A stretch of 64,000 nt of DNA from positions 62,001 through 126,000 of the forward strand of contig OZ251568.1 in the NCBI GenBank assembly GCA_965243525.1. The letters run 5' to 3'. Source of the DNA: WTKD01 sp965243525 (GTDB lineage Bacteria > Spirochaetota > Spirochaetia > WTKD01). The translations under genes and the position numbers were made by a program. The notes beneath the pieces were generated by a model. It had not been told where the DNA came from and made no database searches. It worked only from the letters and a program-made list of their open reading frames with translations. Shown here piece by piece: positions 1 through 7,965 of the stretch; position 1 is the stretch's first letter, and each line of letters begins with the position of its first letter.

Positions 1-97
1 CATGGAGAAGTACGGTGCATAGCAGCCGGAGGTGTGAATTTAGTAGTTAGGTTTTTAATAAGTTATTGGGATGGATAGCGAAATGGTTAGGGCTGGA

Positions 98-141
98 TAA
101 AAATAAAATCCTGCATCGGTATGAAAGTAACGGTGCAGGAT
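98..141 (-). terminator. Rho-independent terminator of the 169-498 lipoprotein gene
   Basis: On the minus strand an 11-bp stem (positions 108-118 with 131-141, one G-T pair) closes a 12-base loop. It is followed by the T-rich run TTTTATTTTTA (positions 108 down to 98). It lies about 30 bases after the stop codon of the upstream minus-strand gene, where an intrinsic terminator is expected. Confidence 0.75.
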
Positions 142-168
142 CCATTATGTTTGTAGATTTTTAGGTCA

Positions 169-498
169 TTAGCAAGAAGATTCAGGTAGATGACATTTTA
201 AGCCCTCTATGTAATTATCCACTTGTATACCAGCAGGTAAAGCATCACTAAGACCGCGTTTGAATTCATCAAGATTATTAGAATCGATTGCCATTGTATA
301 GAGATTCGTCAATTCTGTGAGAAGTGCAGCGTGTCTATCTCCCTCGGGAGTACCTGCAGTTACAACACCCAAGTCTTCTATTTCCAGTCCTAATCGCCGT
401 GCTTCACTATGGTAATTGATTGGGGGATCTCCACAGCTTGCGAATAAAAAAACAGTCAGCAATAATGCTGCTCCTAAGAAAAGAATATGGTTCCTCAT
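169..498 (-). CDS. Small lipoprotein of unknown function
   Basis: 109-residue protein with a short basic start, a hydrophobic stretch (residues 5-20) and a lipobox ending F-A-S-C22, so it should be lipidated at Cys22 and anchored in the membrane. The mature part is short, acidic and largely helical, without a domain I recognise. Cysteines 103 and 109 near the C-terminus could form a disulfide. The ATG at 498 has no Shine-Dalgarno sequence. A near-consensus promoter ends 8 bp before it, so the mRNA may be leaderless. The gene is a single transcription unit closed by an intrinsic terminator at 98-141. Confidence 0.75.
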   Translation of the reverse strand: MRNHILFLGAALLLTVFLFASCGDPPINYHSEARRLGLEIEDLGVVTAGTPEGDRHAALLTELTNLYTMAIDSNNLDEFKRGLSDALPAGIQVDNYIEGLKCHLPESSC

Positions 499-535
499 AA
501 TACTATGTATTACATGCTATACATAGTATTGTCAA
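499..535 (-). promoter_or_regulatory. Promoter with a perfect 12-bp inverted repeat (candidate operator)
   Basis: On the minus strand TTGACA (530-535) is separated by 17 bp from TAATAC (507-512), and the ATG at 498 follows after 8 bp. A perfect inverted repeat, AATACTATGTAT at 499-510 and its complement at 519-530 with an 8-bp spacer, covers the -10 box and most of the spacer. Such a symmetric site inside a core promoter is typical of a dimeric repressor operator. No T-tract follows it, which argues against a terminator. Confidence 0.65.
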
Positions 536-603
536 TATTTTTTAGCTTCTATTGTTGTTAAAAAAGAACGATGTATAGTTGTGATGATTAAAACAATGCG
601 TTG

Positions 604-1515
604 TTATTCGTTGTAAGCACGTTGTAGGGTAGCGATGTCAAACTTTTTCATGGAGAGAAATGCTTGCGTTACTCGGTAACGTTGAGCATCACTGCCTTTT
701 GAAAGCATTTCGTCCAAAATTTTTGGTGCCACCTGCCATGAGATGCCAAACTTGTCCTTGAGCCATCCGCATTGTTCAGCTTGAGGATCAGCTGAAAGAG
801 CCTTCCAATAATGATCTATTTCTTCTTGATTGTTGCAGTTGACCATGAACGAAAGGGCCTCATTGAATGCAAATGTATGATCATATGCGCTGTCCGTTGC
901 GGTAAACCATTGATTTTCAAGCATAAAATCAGTGAACATTGTTGTTCCTTCTTTATCAGGTTCCTGATTCTTGCCATAGGGGATGAGTTGCCCTGCTTTT
1001 GTATGTGCAAATACTGAAAGATAGAAATCCCTTGCTTCCTTGGCTCGTCCACATACCGATCCGGTGAAAAGCAGTGAAGGAATGATGAAGGGGCGATGAT
1101 CTCCTTTGGGATCTGGCATGAACAATTGCCATGAGACACCATATTTGTCTTCTATCCAACCATAGCGTTTACTAAAAGGATAGCTGTCGAGGGGCATGCG
1201 AATAATACCGTCGGGTGACAATCGATCCCAGAGTGCATCAAGATTTTCTCTTGCCTGTGGATCCTGTGAAGGGTCAAAGTTGAGAATAAATGAGATAGAT
1301 GGATTTAAGGTAAAGACAGGTCCTGCATTGATAGCATTGAAGCTGAATCCTCTCAGCTCAAATGACACAGTTCTACAATCACCTCCTGGGGTGTCTTGTA
1401 CTGTTGTGACAGCATTGATACGTGAGCCATCTCCAAAGGCTTCCACGTAGAATGAGGCCGCTTCTTGTGCCTGCGTGCCGAACCACAAATAAGGAACTAT
1501 TTTCTGCATGCTCAT
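604..1515 (-). CDS. Two-domain PhnB/VOC-superfamily protein
   Basis: 303 residues made of two consecutive VOC (glyoxalase-fold) units of the PhnB/3-demethylubiquinone-methyltransferase-like type. The first (about residues 4-135) begins with VPYLWFGTQAQEAASFY; the second (about 140-265) begins near FIIPSLLFTGSVCGRAKEA. Each unit ends in the family pattern G-W-x-x-D-(R/K)-(Y/F)-G-(V/I)-S-W-Q. Residues 266-303 are a short helical tail. Proteins of this family are cytosolic and mostly of unknown substrate; annotation as a methyltransferase is traditional and probably wrong. It stands alone between two lipoprotein genes. The start is SD-less and may be leaderless. An alternative ATG lies two codons downstream. 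Confidence 0.85.
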   Translation of the reverse strand: MSMQKIVPYLWFGTQAQEAASFYVEAFGDGSRINAVTTVQDTPGGDCRTVSFELRGFSFNAINAGPVFTLNPSISFILNFDPSQDPQARENLDALWDRLSPDGIIRMPLDSYPFSKRYGWIEDKYGVSWQLFMPDPKGDHRPFIIPSLLFTGSVCGRAKEARDFYLSVFAHTKAGQLIPYGKNQEPDKEGTTMFTDFMLENQWFTATDSAYDHTFAFNEALSFMVNCNNQEEIDHYWKALSADPQAEQCGWLKDKFGISWQVAPKILDEMLSKGSDAQRYRVTQAFLSMKKFDIATLQRAYNE

Positions 1516-1521
1516 ATGTTA

Positions 1522-1549
1522 TTTTTATCCAAAGAACACAATACTGCAA
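1522..1549 (-). promoter_or_regulatory. Possible promoter of the PhnB-like gene
   Basis: Minus-strand TTGCAG (1544-1549), 16 bp, then TAAAAA (1522-1527), 6 bp before the ATG at 1515. The -10 box is weak. No Shine-Dalgarno sequence lies at a useful distance, which fits the leaderless arrangement seen at other genes in this window. Confidence 0.35.
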
Positions 1550-1695
1550 GTATAGTACGGTATACCTGTGTAGTACATACAAATTTTTGATTCCCATTTT
1601 GACTATTAGATTAGTGGACATCGGCACTGCAATTCCTTGAATCCACTCTTGCATACTCCCGGGGCGATTGCTAGTATGCATGAAGAGAGGTGACC

Positions 1696-2169
1696 ATGAA
1701 TCGGAAATTTATGCATACGTACAGATCTGGTGTTTTGTTTCTTTTGTTGTTAGGAATGCTTTTTGTTACTGGATGTATCTCTATTCCTGCGAAAACTTCA
1801 TCCGGGGCTGCTTCCAATGCACAGGAATTGTTGGGCAGTTGGCAACTGGTGTCCATGACCTATGCCCAAAAAAGGGTGTACCCCAAAAATCCAAGCGATT
1901 ACAGCATTCGTTTTGATGAAAAAAATGTATACCTTGCTTTGGAGACAAACAGGGGATCCTCAGGATATCGTGCATTGGAGGAATTCATCGCTCTTACGTC
2001 TCCAATGGTGATGACAAAAGCTGCATGGCGTTCAGGTTCTTTTGCGCCACGCCTTCTCTCGCTTTTTGAGCAGATCCATAGCTATACAATTATCAACAAA
2101 AAAGAGCTTTTGTTGGAATCAGAAACGGGAAGTCTACGCTTTACTAGGGTTCCAAATACCAAAAACTAA
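1696..2169 (+). CDS. META-domain (HslJ-like) lipoprotein
   Basis: 157 residues from the ATG at 1696, preferred over the in-frame GTG at 1690 because the GAGAGG ribosome site (1685-1690) lies six bases ahead of it. A hydrophobic segment ends in the lipobox V-T-G-C27. The mature domain follows the META/HslJ pattern: an opening LLGSWQLVSM strand, a central segment S-P-M-V-M-T-K-A-A-W, a helix with LLSLFEQIHSYTI and a closing strand pair ELLLESETGSLRF. META domains occur in envelope or secreted stress proteins and in Leishmania proteins; their biochemical role is poorly known. The cell location would be the membrane surface or periplasm. Confidence 0.7.
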   Translation: MNRKFMHTYRSGVLFLLLLGMLFVTGCISIPAKTSSGAASNAQELLGSWQLVSMTYAQKRVYPKNPSDYSIRFDEKNVYLALETNRGSSGYRALEEFIALTSPMVMTKAAWRSGSFAPRLLSLFEQIHSYTIINKKELLLESETGSLRFTRVPNTKN

Positions 2170-2393
2170 TACAACACCCTTTCGAGAATATTCTAGCTAT
2201 CAAGGTCTATGGTGTTTTTGCAGCGGTTGTGGAACTAGCTCTAAAAAGAATTAATCTCTAATTCGTATTTTTACAATACACAACTATATGCAACCTTCAT
2301 TTATGTATAGTATTTATTAGATATATCTGTCATTTTGTTGACTGAAGCATACTACGTAGTATATCCTGTCGATGGATTTGTTAGGAGGTAGGT

Positions 2394-3011
2394 ATGACTC
2401 ATCTAAAAAGCAAAACAACCATAGCAGGTATATTTTTAGTGGTTTTTTGTAGCTGTGTAACAACATCGTTTCCAGTAGGAGGAGGTTTTCTAGCAATAGG
2501 AGAAGAATCTTCAGCAATAGAAGGAGTAGAAACCCCTCCTTCTGATAAAATAACAAAGATAGAAACAAATCTAACTCCCACTTCAATAATTATTCCCGGA
2601 AAAGCCTCAGAAAAAGAGCTTTTGTATTTTATCGATATCTATAAGGATGCGCAAAGAAAGCTTATAAATGCTTCCTCCGAGACGGGAAGTTTAGAATGGG
2701 CGCATATAACAAATCATTACCTAGTTGACACCGGAATAGAGATGTTGGTGGGGAATGTCTTGACGGTTCAGCCCCTTGTTGGTGGCATCTACCGAGTATT
2801 GCTTGATACACGAAATTTGCGAAATGATGAGGTGAGAATTACTATAGAATTTATGTGGGCGGGTATGCTTGATATGAAATACTATAAACCAGGCGAAGGG
2901 GATACTGGAACCTATCAAGCAGGATTGGGAATAACCGATGCGATACTAAAAAATAAAATAGAAAGCATAATGGAAAGTATTGCAACTGCTCTCCTTGATT
3001 TTATGTATTAG
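2394..3011 (+). CDS. Lipoprotein of unknown function
   Basis: 205 residues with a strong ribosome site, AGGAGG, eight bases before the ATG. The N-terminus is hydrophobic (residues 10-20) and ends in the relaxed lipobox F-C-S-C21, which is acceptable for spirochaetes. A glycine-rich stretch follows (residues 28-35), then a low-complexity Ser/Thr/Glu/Pro linker to about residue 70. The mature domain (about 75-205) has mixed helix and strand and no motif I recognise. The gene stands alone. The 580 bases downstream contain no convincing gene. Confidence 0.7.
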   Translation: MTHLKSKTTIAGIFLVVFCSCVTTSFPVGGGFLAIGEESSAIEGVETPPSDKITKIETNLTPTSIIIPGKASEKELLYFIDIYKDAQRKLINASSETGSLEWAHITNHYLVDTGIEMLVGNVLTVQPLVGGIYRVLLDTRNLRNDEVRITIEFMWAGMLDMKYYKPGEGDTGTYQAGLGITDAILKNKIESIMESIATALLDFMY

Positions 3012-3593
3012 ACTTTTTGAAATACCATTGTTTTGAAATTTGTTAACTCCGCTTCTCACCAAGTTGATTATTAGCCTAGTAAGGAGCGGCACCACCGTGT
3101 TGTATTTTATAGCGGTAAATAGGATCTTCATCCAAGAAACAAAATCAGCTGCTTTGGGTATGCTAACACCAGTGATGCAATGCAAACATTTTCAAATAGA
3201 TCGAAGATACGTCCCAATGATATGCGATTAAGTCGTTAAGCTTGCTTTCTGGTTTAAAACTCCGCTGCAACAGCCAAGATAAGAGGGTCCAAAAAAGATT
3301 GCATCGGTAAGGGATATGAGAAAATCCCAGGTGATGTGAAACTAAAACTGAAATCCGCACCCTTCCTCATATCTGATGTCTCTGCTTTGTAGAGATTCTC
3401 ATTCAAAAGAAATAGGCATGATCACCAAGAGTTGTGCAAGGCTGTATTTTTAATACAGTAAACAATATTGTACTCGTTTCTTTCTGAGATCAAAAAATGG
3501 CTGTATACGAAGCCATTAAAAACAAATAATTTTTGAAATACTCGTAAGGCGCAAAAATTTGTAAAAATTTGCAAGAAAATACGTCGAAAATCC
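3012..3593. other. Gene-free stretch with weak secondary structures
   Basis: No supportable coding region was found; the short open frames here are antisense images of one another around an imperfect palindrome at 3049-3089. A small 7-bp hairpin (CTGTATT, 3442-3448, with 3452-3458) lies in the middle. The rest is AT-rich. A non-coding RNA cannot be excluded but no known RNA signature was recognised. Confidence 0.5.
3049..3089. repeat. 41-bp imperfect inverted repeat
   Basis: The sequence from CCGCT (3049) to AGCGG (3089) reads nearly the same on both strands. The differences between the two arms look mostly like transitions (C/T or A/G), which would become G-U pairs in one of the two transcripts. 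No T-tract follows on either side, so a simple terminator is unlikely. Confidence 0.45.
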
Positions 3594-3634
3594 TTGACGC
3601 TTTTCTATCCGTCCATTAGGCTAGACACATGGAC
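3594..3634 (+). promoter_or_regulatory. arsR promoter and candidate ArsR operator
   Basis: TTGACG (3594-3599), 17 bp, then TAGGCT (3617-3622), ending 6 bp before the arsR ATG at 3629. A 6-bp inverted repeat, GTCCAT (3611-3616) and ATGGAC (3629-3634), flanks the -10 box and includes the start codon. ArsR-family repressors usually bind such dyads over their own promoter, so autoregulation is likely but inferred. Confidence 0.55.
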
Positions 3635-3961
3635 ATAAAAACTGCAGTACAGTCCTTTGCAGCCCTTGCGCAAGAGACGCGGCTTAAGACATTTAGGCTT
3701 CTTGTGGAAGCAGGTCCCACAGGTCTCGCAGCCGGGGACATCAGTGCAGAACTTGCTATTCCGCACAACACGCTTTCATTTCATCTTTCTCATCTTTGTC
3801 ATGCGGGTCTTGTGGTGGTGCACAAAAGGGGACGCAATAATATGTACTCTGCACAATTTGCACAAACAGAGGCGCTTATTCAGTATCTGGTTGAGCAGTG
3901 TTGTCAGAGAAAAACAACTCAAGTTTCTGTGCATAATGCACAGGAGAAGTCTACAGTATAA
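3629..3961 (+). CDS. arsR: ArsR/SmtB-family transcriptional repressor
   Basis: 110 residues forming one winged helix-turn-helix. The opening AVQSFAALAQETRLKTFRLL is the standard first helices of ArsR proteins. The recognition region is IPHNTLSFHLSHLCHAGLV (about residues 44-62), followed by the wing VVHKRGRNNMYS. Candidate arsenite ligands are the cysteines at about 57, 91 and 92 (H-L-C-H and E-Q-C-C); the classical ELCVCDL site is absent, as in several non-E. coli ArsR types. It is followed after 11 bases by arsI, and the two form an operon. The likely inducer is trivalent arsenic or organoarsenical, judged from that partner. The gene has no clear Shine-Dalgarno sequence and may be leaderless. 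Confidence 0.85.
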   Translation: MDIKTAVQSFAALAQETRLKTFRLLVEAGPTGLAAGDISAELAIPHNTLSFHLSHLCHAGLVVVHKRGRNNMYSAQFAQTEALIQYLVEQCCQRKTTQVSVHNAQEKSTV

Positions 3962-3972
3962 AGGAGTATATA

Positions 3973-4383
3973 ATGAAACATTTACATATACACATTTCAG
4001 TTGAAGATATTGAAGAATCCATACGATTTTATTCAGCATTATTTGGTGTAGAGCCAAGCAAGAAAAAACCGGATTATGCAAAATGGATGCTTGATGATCC
4101 TCAGGTAAACTTTGCTATCTCTGCACGCGGAGAGTCTTCTGGCTTACGACACCTTGGTGTGCAGTTGCCGGATGCTGCAGCACTTGCGGCGATGCGAGAA
4201 CGTTTCACGGAGGCGGATATTGCCTTCCACGGTGAAGATGATGTGGTGTGCTGCTATGCACAATCATCCAAGGCCTGGGTCGAAGATCCTACTGGCCTCA
4301 CATGGGAGACCTATCATACAGTTGCTGATGCAGAATCGTATCACGAACAAGAATCTTGCGAAACCTCTTGTGCATGCTGTTAA
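3973..4383 (+). CDS. arsI: ArsI/CadI-family VOC protein (putative C-As lyase)
   Basis: 136-residue VOC-fold dioxygenase-like protein. The family's metal ligands can be placed at His5, His60 and Glu112, and the diagnostic vicinal cysteines at Cys93-Cys94 (VVCCYAQSSKAWVEDPTG). ArsI enzymes use Fe(II) and oxygen to break the carbon-arsenic bond of methylarsenite or aromatic arsenicals. The related CadI is a cadmium-induced protein of the same family. The C-terminal tail C-E-T-S-C-A-C-C adds four cysteines and may bind thiophilic metal. A clear AAGGAG site precedes the ATG. Its position directly after arsR supports an arsenic-response role. A terminator follows at 4427-4458. Confidence 0.8.
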   Translation: MKHLHIHISVEDIEESIRFYSALFGVEPSKKKPDYAKWMLDDPQVNFAISARGESSGLRHLGVQLPDAAALAAMRERFTEADIAFHGEDDVVCCYAQSSKAWVEDPTGLTWETYHTVADAESYHEQESCETSCACC

Positions 4384-4414
4384 GTAGTTAGCTATCATGT
4401 TTTGATGCGGAAAT

Positions 4415-4443
4415 TTGCTATTACGGGACACCTATACTATACT
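4415..4443 (+). promoter_or_regulatory. Predicted acs promoter overlapping the ars terminator
   Basis: TTGCTA (4415-4420), exactly 17 bp, then TATACT (4438-4443). The -10 box sits around the loop and right arm of the terminator hairpin at 4427-4452, so an acs transcript would start near 4450 with a leader of about 26 bases that still holds the ribosome site AAGGTAGGG. Confidence 0.5.
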
Positions 4444-4458
4444 ATAGGTGTCTTTTTA
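4427..4458 (+). terminator. Rho-independent terminator after arsR-arsI
   Basis: Perfect 10-bp stem GACACCTATA / TATAGGTGTC (4427-4436 and 4443-4452) with a 6-base loop, followed by TTTTT. It sits 43 bases after the arsI stop codon. Confidence 0.85.
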
Positions 4459-4475
4459 TAAGGTAGGGTTGTTTT

Positions 4476-6407
4476 ATGAACCATGAACAAATATACCACA
4501 TGCCACAACAAGCGTGGAATATTGATGCACAGGAGTACAAGAAACTATACGAATACTCCATTGAGCATTCCGACGAATTTTGGGCTGCACAGGCAGAGAA
4601 ATCTGTAAGCTGGATCAAGAAATGGCATACTGTGCAATCTTGGGATTTCCATACTGCGAATATCCGTTGGTATGATGGTGCGACGCTGAATGTGAGTGCA
4701 AACTGTCTTGACAGACATCTTGCCAGCAGAGGTGATAAGACCGCTATTATCTGGGAACCCGACGATCCGAAAGATGCCCCTCGATATTTGAGTTATCGCG
4801 AACTGTATACAGAGGTGTGTAAATGCGCCAACGTATTGCGAAATCTGGGAGTAGACAAGGGTGACCGGGTTTGTATCTATCTTCCAATGATTCCTGAGGC
4901 GGCGATAACTATGCTTGCCTGTACGCGCATCGGTGCTATTCATTCGGTAGTTTTTGGAGGTTTTTCACCAGAGGCATTGGCAGGGCGTATCAATGACTCG
5001 CAATGCAAATTGCTGATCACATCTGATCAATGTGAACGAGGTGGTCGGTTCATTCTCTTGAAAGAAAATGCTGACAAGGCCTGTGAGCATACTCCATCCA
5101 TAGAGAATGTTCTGGTGGTGCATCATTGTGCGCAGGACATTACATGGGTTGCGGGCAGGGACCGCTGGTATCATGAAGAAATGGCAAAGGTAGACAGCGA
5201 CAATTCGGCAAGGGAGATGGAGGCTGAGGATCCGCTATTTATTCTCTATACCTCTGGATCAACCGGGCAACCGAAGGGGGTTTTGCACACTTCGGGTGGC
5301 TATCTTGTGTATGCAGCCACGACATTTAAATATGTCTTTGACTACCGTGAGGATGACATCTATTGGTGCACTGCTGATGTGGGATGGATTACTGGACATT
5401 CGTATATTGTCTATGGACCGCTGTGCAATGGCGCAACGGTGCTTATGTTTGAAGGAACTCCGGCATATCCCGATCCTTCACGGTTCTGGCAGGTTGTAGA
5501 CCGCCACCAGGTGAGCCTTTTCTATACTGCTCCGACCGCTATTCGTGCGCTTATCGCCAGAGGTGATGCATTTGTTAGTGCAACGTCACGCTCGTCGTTG
5601 CGCGTTTTGGGCACTGTGGGTGAACCAATCAACCCAGAGGCCTGGGAATGGTATTATCGTGTAGTAGGAGAAGAACGTTGTCCAATCATTGATACGTGGT
5701 GGCAGACAGAGACAGGAGGGGTCATGATTACTTCGATTCCTGGAACCGGTGACATGAAACCTGGATCTGCTTCTTTTCCTTTTTTCGGCAATCTTCCTGC
5801 ACTTGTAAATGACAAGGGTGATATCTTGGAAGGAGCAACGAGTGGTAATCTCGTGTTAACACGCTCTTGGCCAGGACAGATGCGCACGGTCTATGGGGAT
5901 CATCAACGTTTTATTGACACGTATTTTAAAACCTATCCAGGATATTATTTTACGGGAGATGGAGGTCGTCGTGACGAGGATGGATTTTATTGGATCACTG
6001 GTCGTGTCGATGATGTCATCAATGTATCTGGGCATCGAATAGGAACCGCTGAAGTAGAGAGCGCACTTGTTCTGCATCATGCTGTTGCAGAGGCAGCAGT
6101 CGTGGGATATCCCCATGAGATAAAAGGACAGGACATTTATGCCTATGTGACACTCTGTGACGAGGTGGATGCAACTGAAACACTCAAAGAAGAACTGCAA
6201 GAACAGGTTCGGAAAGAGATTGGGGGATTTGCCATACCTAACCAAATTCAATGGACATCCTCTTTGCCGAAGACGCGTTCTGGAAAGATCATGCGCAGGA
6301 TTCTTCGGAAGATAGCCTCAAATGATATCGATGGACTCGGTGATATATCAACATTAGCAGATGCAACAGTGATCGAATCGCTTATCTCTCAGCGAGCTGT
6401 GAAATAG
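4476..6407 (+). CDS. acs: Acetyl-CoA synthetase (AMP-forming)
   Basis: 643 residues, the usual length for Acs, which activates acetate to acetyl-CoA through acetyl-AMP. The N-terminal acetyl-CoA synthetase domain starts around YKKLYEYSIEHSDEFW. The ATP-binding P-loop YTSGSTGQPKG is at about residues 258-268, the adenylate region includes DTWWQTETGG and the C-terminal domain carries YFTGDGGRRDEDGFYWITGR. The regulatory and catalytic lysine motif S-G-K-I-M-R-R near residue 605 is intact, so the enzyme could be controlled by lysine acetylation as in other bacteria. AAGGTAGGG precedes the ATG. Together with a full glycolysis block elsewhere in the window it suggests use of acetate or recycling of overflow acetate. 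Confidence 0.95.
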   Translation: MNHEQIYHMPQQAWNIDAQEYKKLYEYSIEHSDEFWAAQAEKSVSWIKKWHTVQSWDFHTANIRWYDGATLNVSANCLDRHLASRGDKTAIIWEPDDPKDAPRYLSYRELYTEVCKCANVLRNLGVDKGDRVCIYLPMIPEAAITMLACTRIGAIHSVVFGGFSPEALAGRINDSQCKLLITSDQCERGGRFILLKENADKACEHTPSIENVLVVHHCAQDITWVAGRDRWYHEEMAKVDSDNSAREMEAEDPLFILYTSGSTGQPKGVLHTSGGYLVYAATTFKYVFDYREDDIYWCTADVGWITGHSYIVYGPLCNGATVLMFEGTPAYPDPSRFWQVVDRHQVSLFYTAPTAIRALIARGDAFVSATSRSSLRVLGTVGEPINPEAWEWYYRVVGEERCPIIDTWWQTETGGVMITSIPGTGDMKPGSASFPFFGNLPALVNDKGDILEGATSGNLVLTRSWPGQMRTVYGDHQRFIDTYFKTYPGYYFTGDGGRRDEDGFYWITGRVDDVINVSGHRIGTAEVESALVLHHAVAEAAVVGYPHEIKGQDIYAYVTLCDEVDATETLKEELQEQVRKEIGGFAIPNQIQWTSSLPKTRSGKIMRRILRKIASNDIDGLGDISTLADATVIESLISQRAVK

Positions 6408-6438
6408 AGAAAGAAAGTTTACAGACTGGAGTGAAAAG

Positions 6439-7908
6439 ATGGTGAATAGTTCTATTAAGAAAACTATTTCTTGCTTTCAAATAGCAAGGGATGCTCTGCC
6501 GAAGTATAAAATATTATTGCTTGTGTTGGGTGCGGTTCTTGTCGGTGCTTGTGTGGACCCCGGACTTCCTCCCCTACCTCCTGTGGATCCCTCCATTCGA
6601 GGTTTTTCAATTGGTCCTTTCACAACGTCACATTACACAGGAGACGACGAATTTTCGATTAATCTAAACCTTGACGGACCCGATGATGTTACGATTGAGG
6701 CTGTTATTCCTGATGGTACAGACATCACGCAGATAGAAGTTACTATTGATGTGCCAGCAGGAGTAGTGCTTATTGTCTCCGATCCTACAAATCCTCCAAT
6801 AGAATATGCTTCCAGAGTTACACGAACTCCCTTTGATTTTACAAATCCAGTCACATTCACAACAAAAAATCAGAACATTGAAAAATCTCGTACGATCAAG
6901 CTGACTCGAGTTTCCAATATTTCACCGGACGTTATTCCCATCTTTGGAGAGCAGAATTTTGCCTATGTACGAAAAAACCTTGGAGAGAACTACATCCTTG
7001 TGAATGATATTAAGCTCATTAGAAATTTTGAACCGATCGCGCCACATGTTCGTGCCCAAAATCAAACTTCTAGTGATTATAGTGGTACCCCTTTCACAGG
7101 TGATTTTGACGGAGGGGGCAAAACCATCAGTGGTGTAAGAATACTAAAACAAGGAGAGGATAATGTAGGCTTTTTTGGACAGATAGGGGCGGGTGGAAAG
7201 GTGCATAATCTCATCCTTGCTCTCGCGATGGGTAGCATAGCTAACCCTAGCATAGAGGGAAAGACCAATATGGGAGCATTGGCAGGAAATAATATAGGAA
7301 CCATCGAAGAAGTTGGGATTAAGGGAGGATATGTGCGGGGAAGTGAGGATACTGTTGGTGGATTGGTAGGGCTTAACCACCAGGGAGGTAGCATTGAAAG
7401 AAGTTATGCAACAGCTATTGTGGAGGGAATAGGGATTAATGTTGGTGGGTTGGTAGGGGAGAACAGTACTGACTTTGCTGACTTTAATATCAAAGATAGC
7501 TATGCAACTGGGGCGGTCAAAGCGAACGGTGCTGTTGGTGGATTGGTAGGATTTAACCAGAATGGTAAGATTGAAAGAAGTTACTCGATTGGAAAAGTGG
7601 AAGGAAGTGGTGCTGGTGGGTTGGTGGGTTTTAATAATGGAACTCTTCGGGACAGTTATTTTGATGCGACATTGTCAGATCAGGGTCAAATCGTTTCTGA
7701 TGATCAGGGAACAACAGAGTCTTCCAGGCCTTTTCACACCGTCGGTGATTTTGTATATAGAAATAAAGACAATATAAGCGATACTACGAAGGTCACTATG
7801 GACGATTTTGATCGGTGGGATTTCATTGGACGTGATAACGATGGACCTGAGAATATCTGGGATATGCCAGAAGCTGGGCTGTGGCCAATTCTAGCCTGGC
7901 AGCAGTAA
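6439..7908 (+). CDS. GLUG-repeat lipoprotein, single module
   Basis: 489 residues. A long basic n-region is followed by a hydrophobic segment (about 25-37) and the lipobox V-G-A-C38. A Pro-rich linker and a domain of about 120 residues unique to this member come next. The family cap domain (about 165-290) contains the pattern N-(F/Y)-I-L-x-N-D-I, P-F-T-G-x-F-x-G-G-G-K-(S/T)-I-S-G and V-G-F-F-G-Q-I-G. About five GLUG repeats of the type V-G-G-L-V-G-x-N follow (about 270-400), predicted to form a right-handed beta-helix. The end keeps the family signature SYFDATL and W-D-F ... W-P-I-L-A-W. It is far from its four relatives at 18-28 kb. A surface or adhesion role is inferred only from the fold. 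Confidence 0.8.
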   Translation: MVNSSIKKTISCFQIARDALPKYKILLLVLGAVLVGACVDPGLPPLPPVDPSIRGFSIGPFTTSHYTGDDEFSINLNLDGPDDVTIEAVIPDGTDITQIEVTIDVPAGVVLIVSDPTNPPIEYASRVTRTPFDFTNPVTFTTKNQNIEKSRTIKLTRVSNISPDVIPIFGEQNFAYVRKNLGENYILVNDIKLIRNFEPIAPHVRAQNQTSSDYSGTPFTGDFDGGGKTISGVRILKQGEDNVGFFGQIGAGGKVHNLILALAMGSIANPSIEGKTNMGALAGNNIGTIEEVGIKGGYVRGSEDTVGGLVGLNHQGGSIERSYATAIVEGIGINVGGLVGENSTDFADFNIKDSYATGAVKANGAVGGLVGFNQNGKIERSYSIGKVEGSGAGGLVGFNNGTLRDSYFDATLSDQGQIVSDDQGTTESSRPFHTVGDFVYRNKDNISDTTKVTMDDFDRWDFIGRDNDGPENIWDMPEAGLWPILAWQQ

Positions 7909-7965
7909 TACTTCTAGTCAAACATTTTCCCTTAAGGGGAAGGTTAGCGATTTTGATCTCAAAAA

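Noticed and set aside
593..606. AACAA/TTGTT hairpin as terminator of the PhnB-like gene
   Set aside because: The stem has five weak pairs and overlaps the stop codon.
3240..3300. Short similarity to the GCAGCCAAGG part of small SRP RNA
   Set aside because: The rest of the SRP helix 8 consensus is missing, so the match is too short to support an RNA gene.
3442..3458. 7-bp hairpin as a terminator
   Set aside because: It is short, has no T-tract and lies more than 400 bases from any stop codon.
7922..7945. Palindrome CCCTTAAGGG between convergent GLUG and ilvD genes as a bidirectional terminator
   Set aside because: The stem is only five to seven pairs and there is no T-run on either side.
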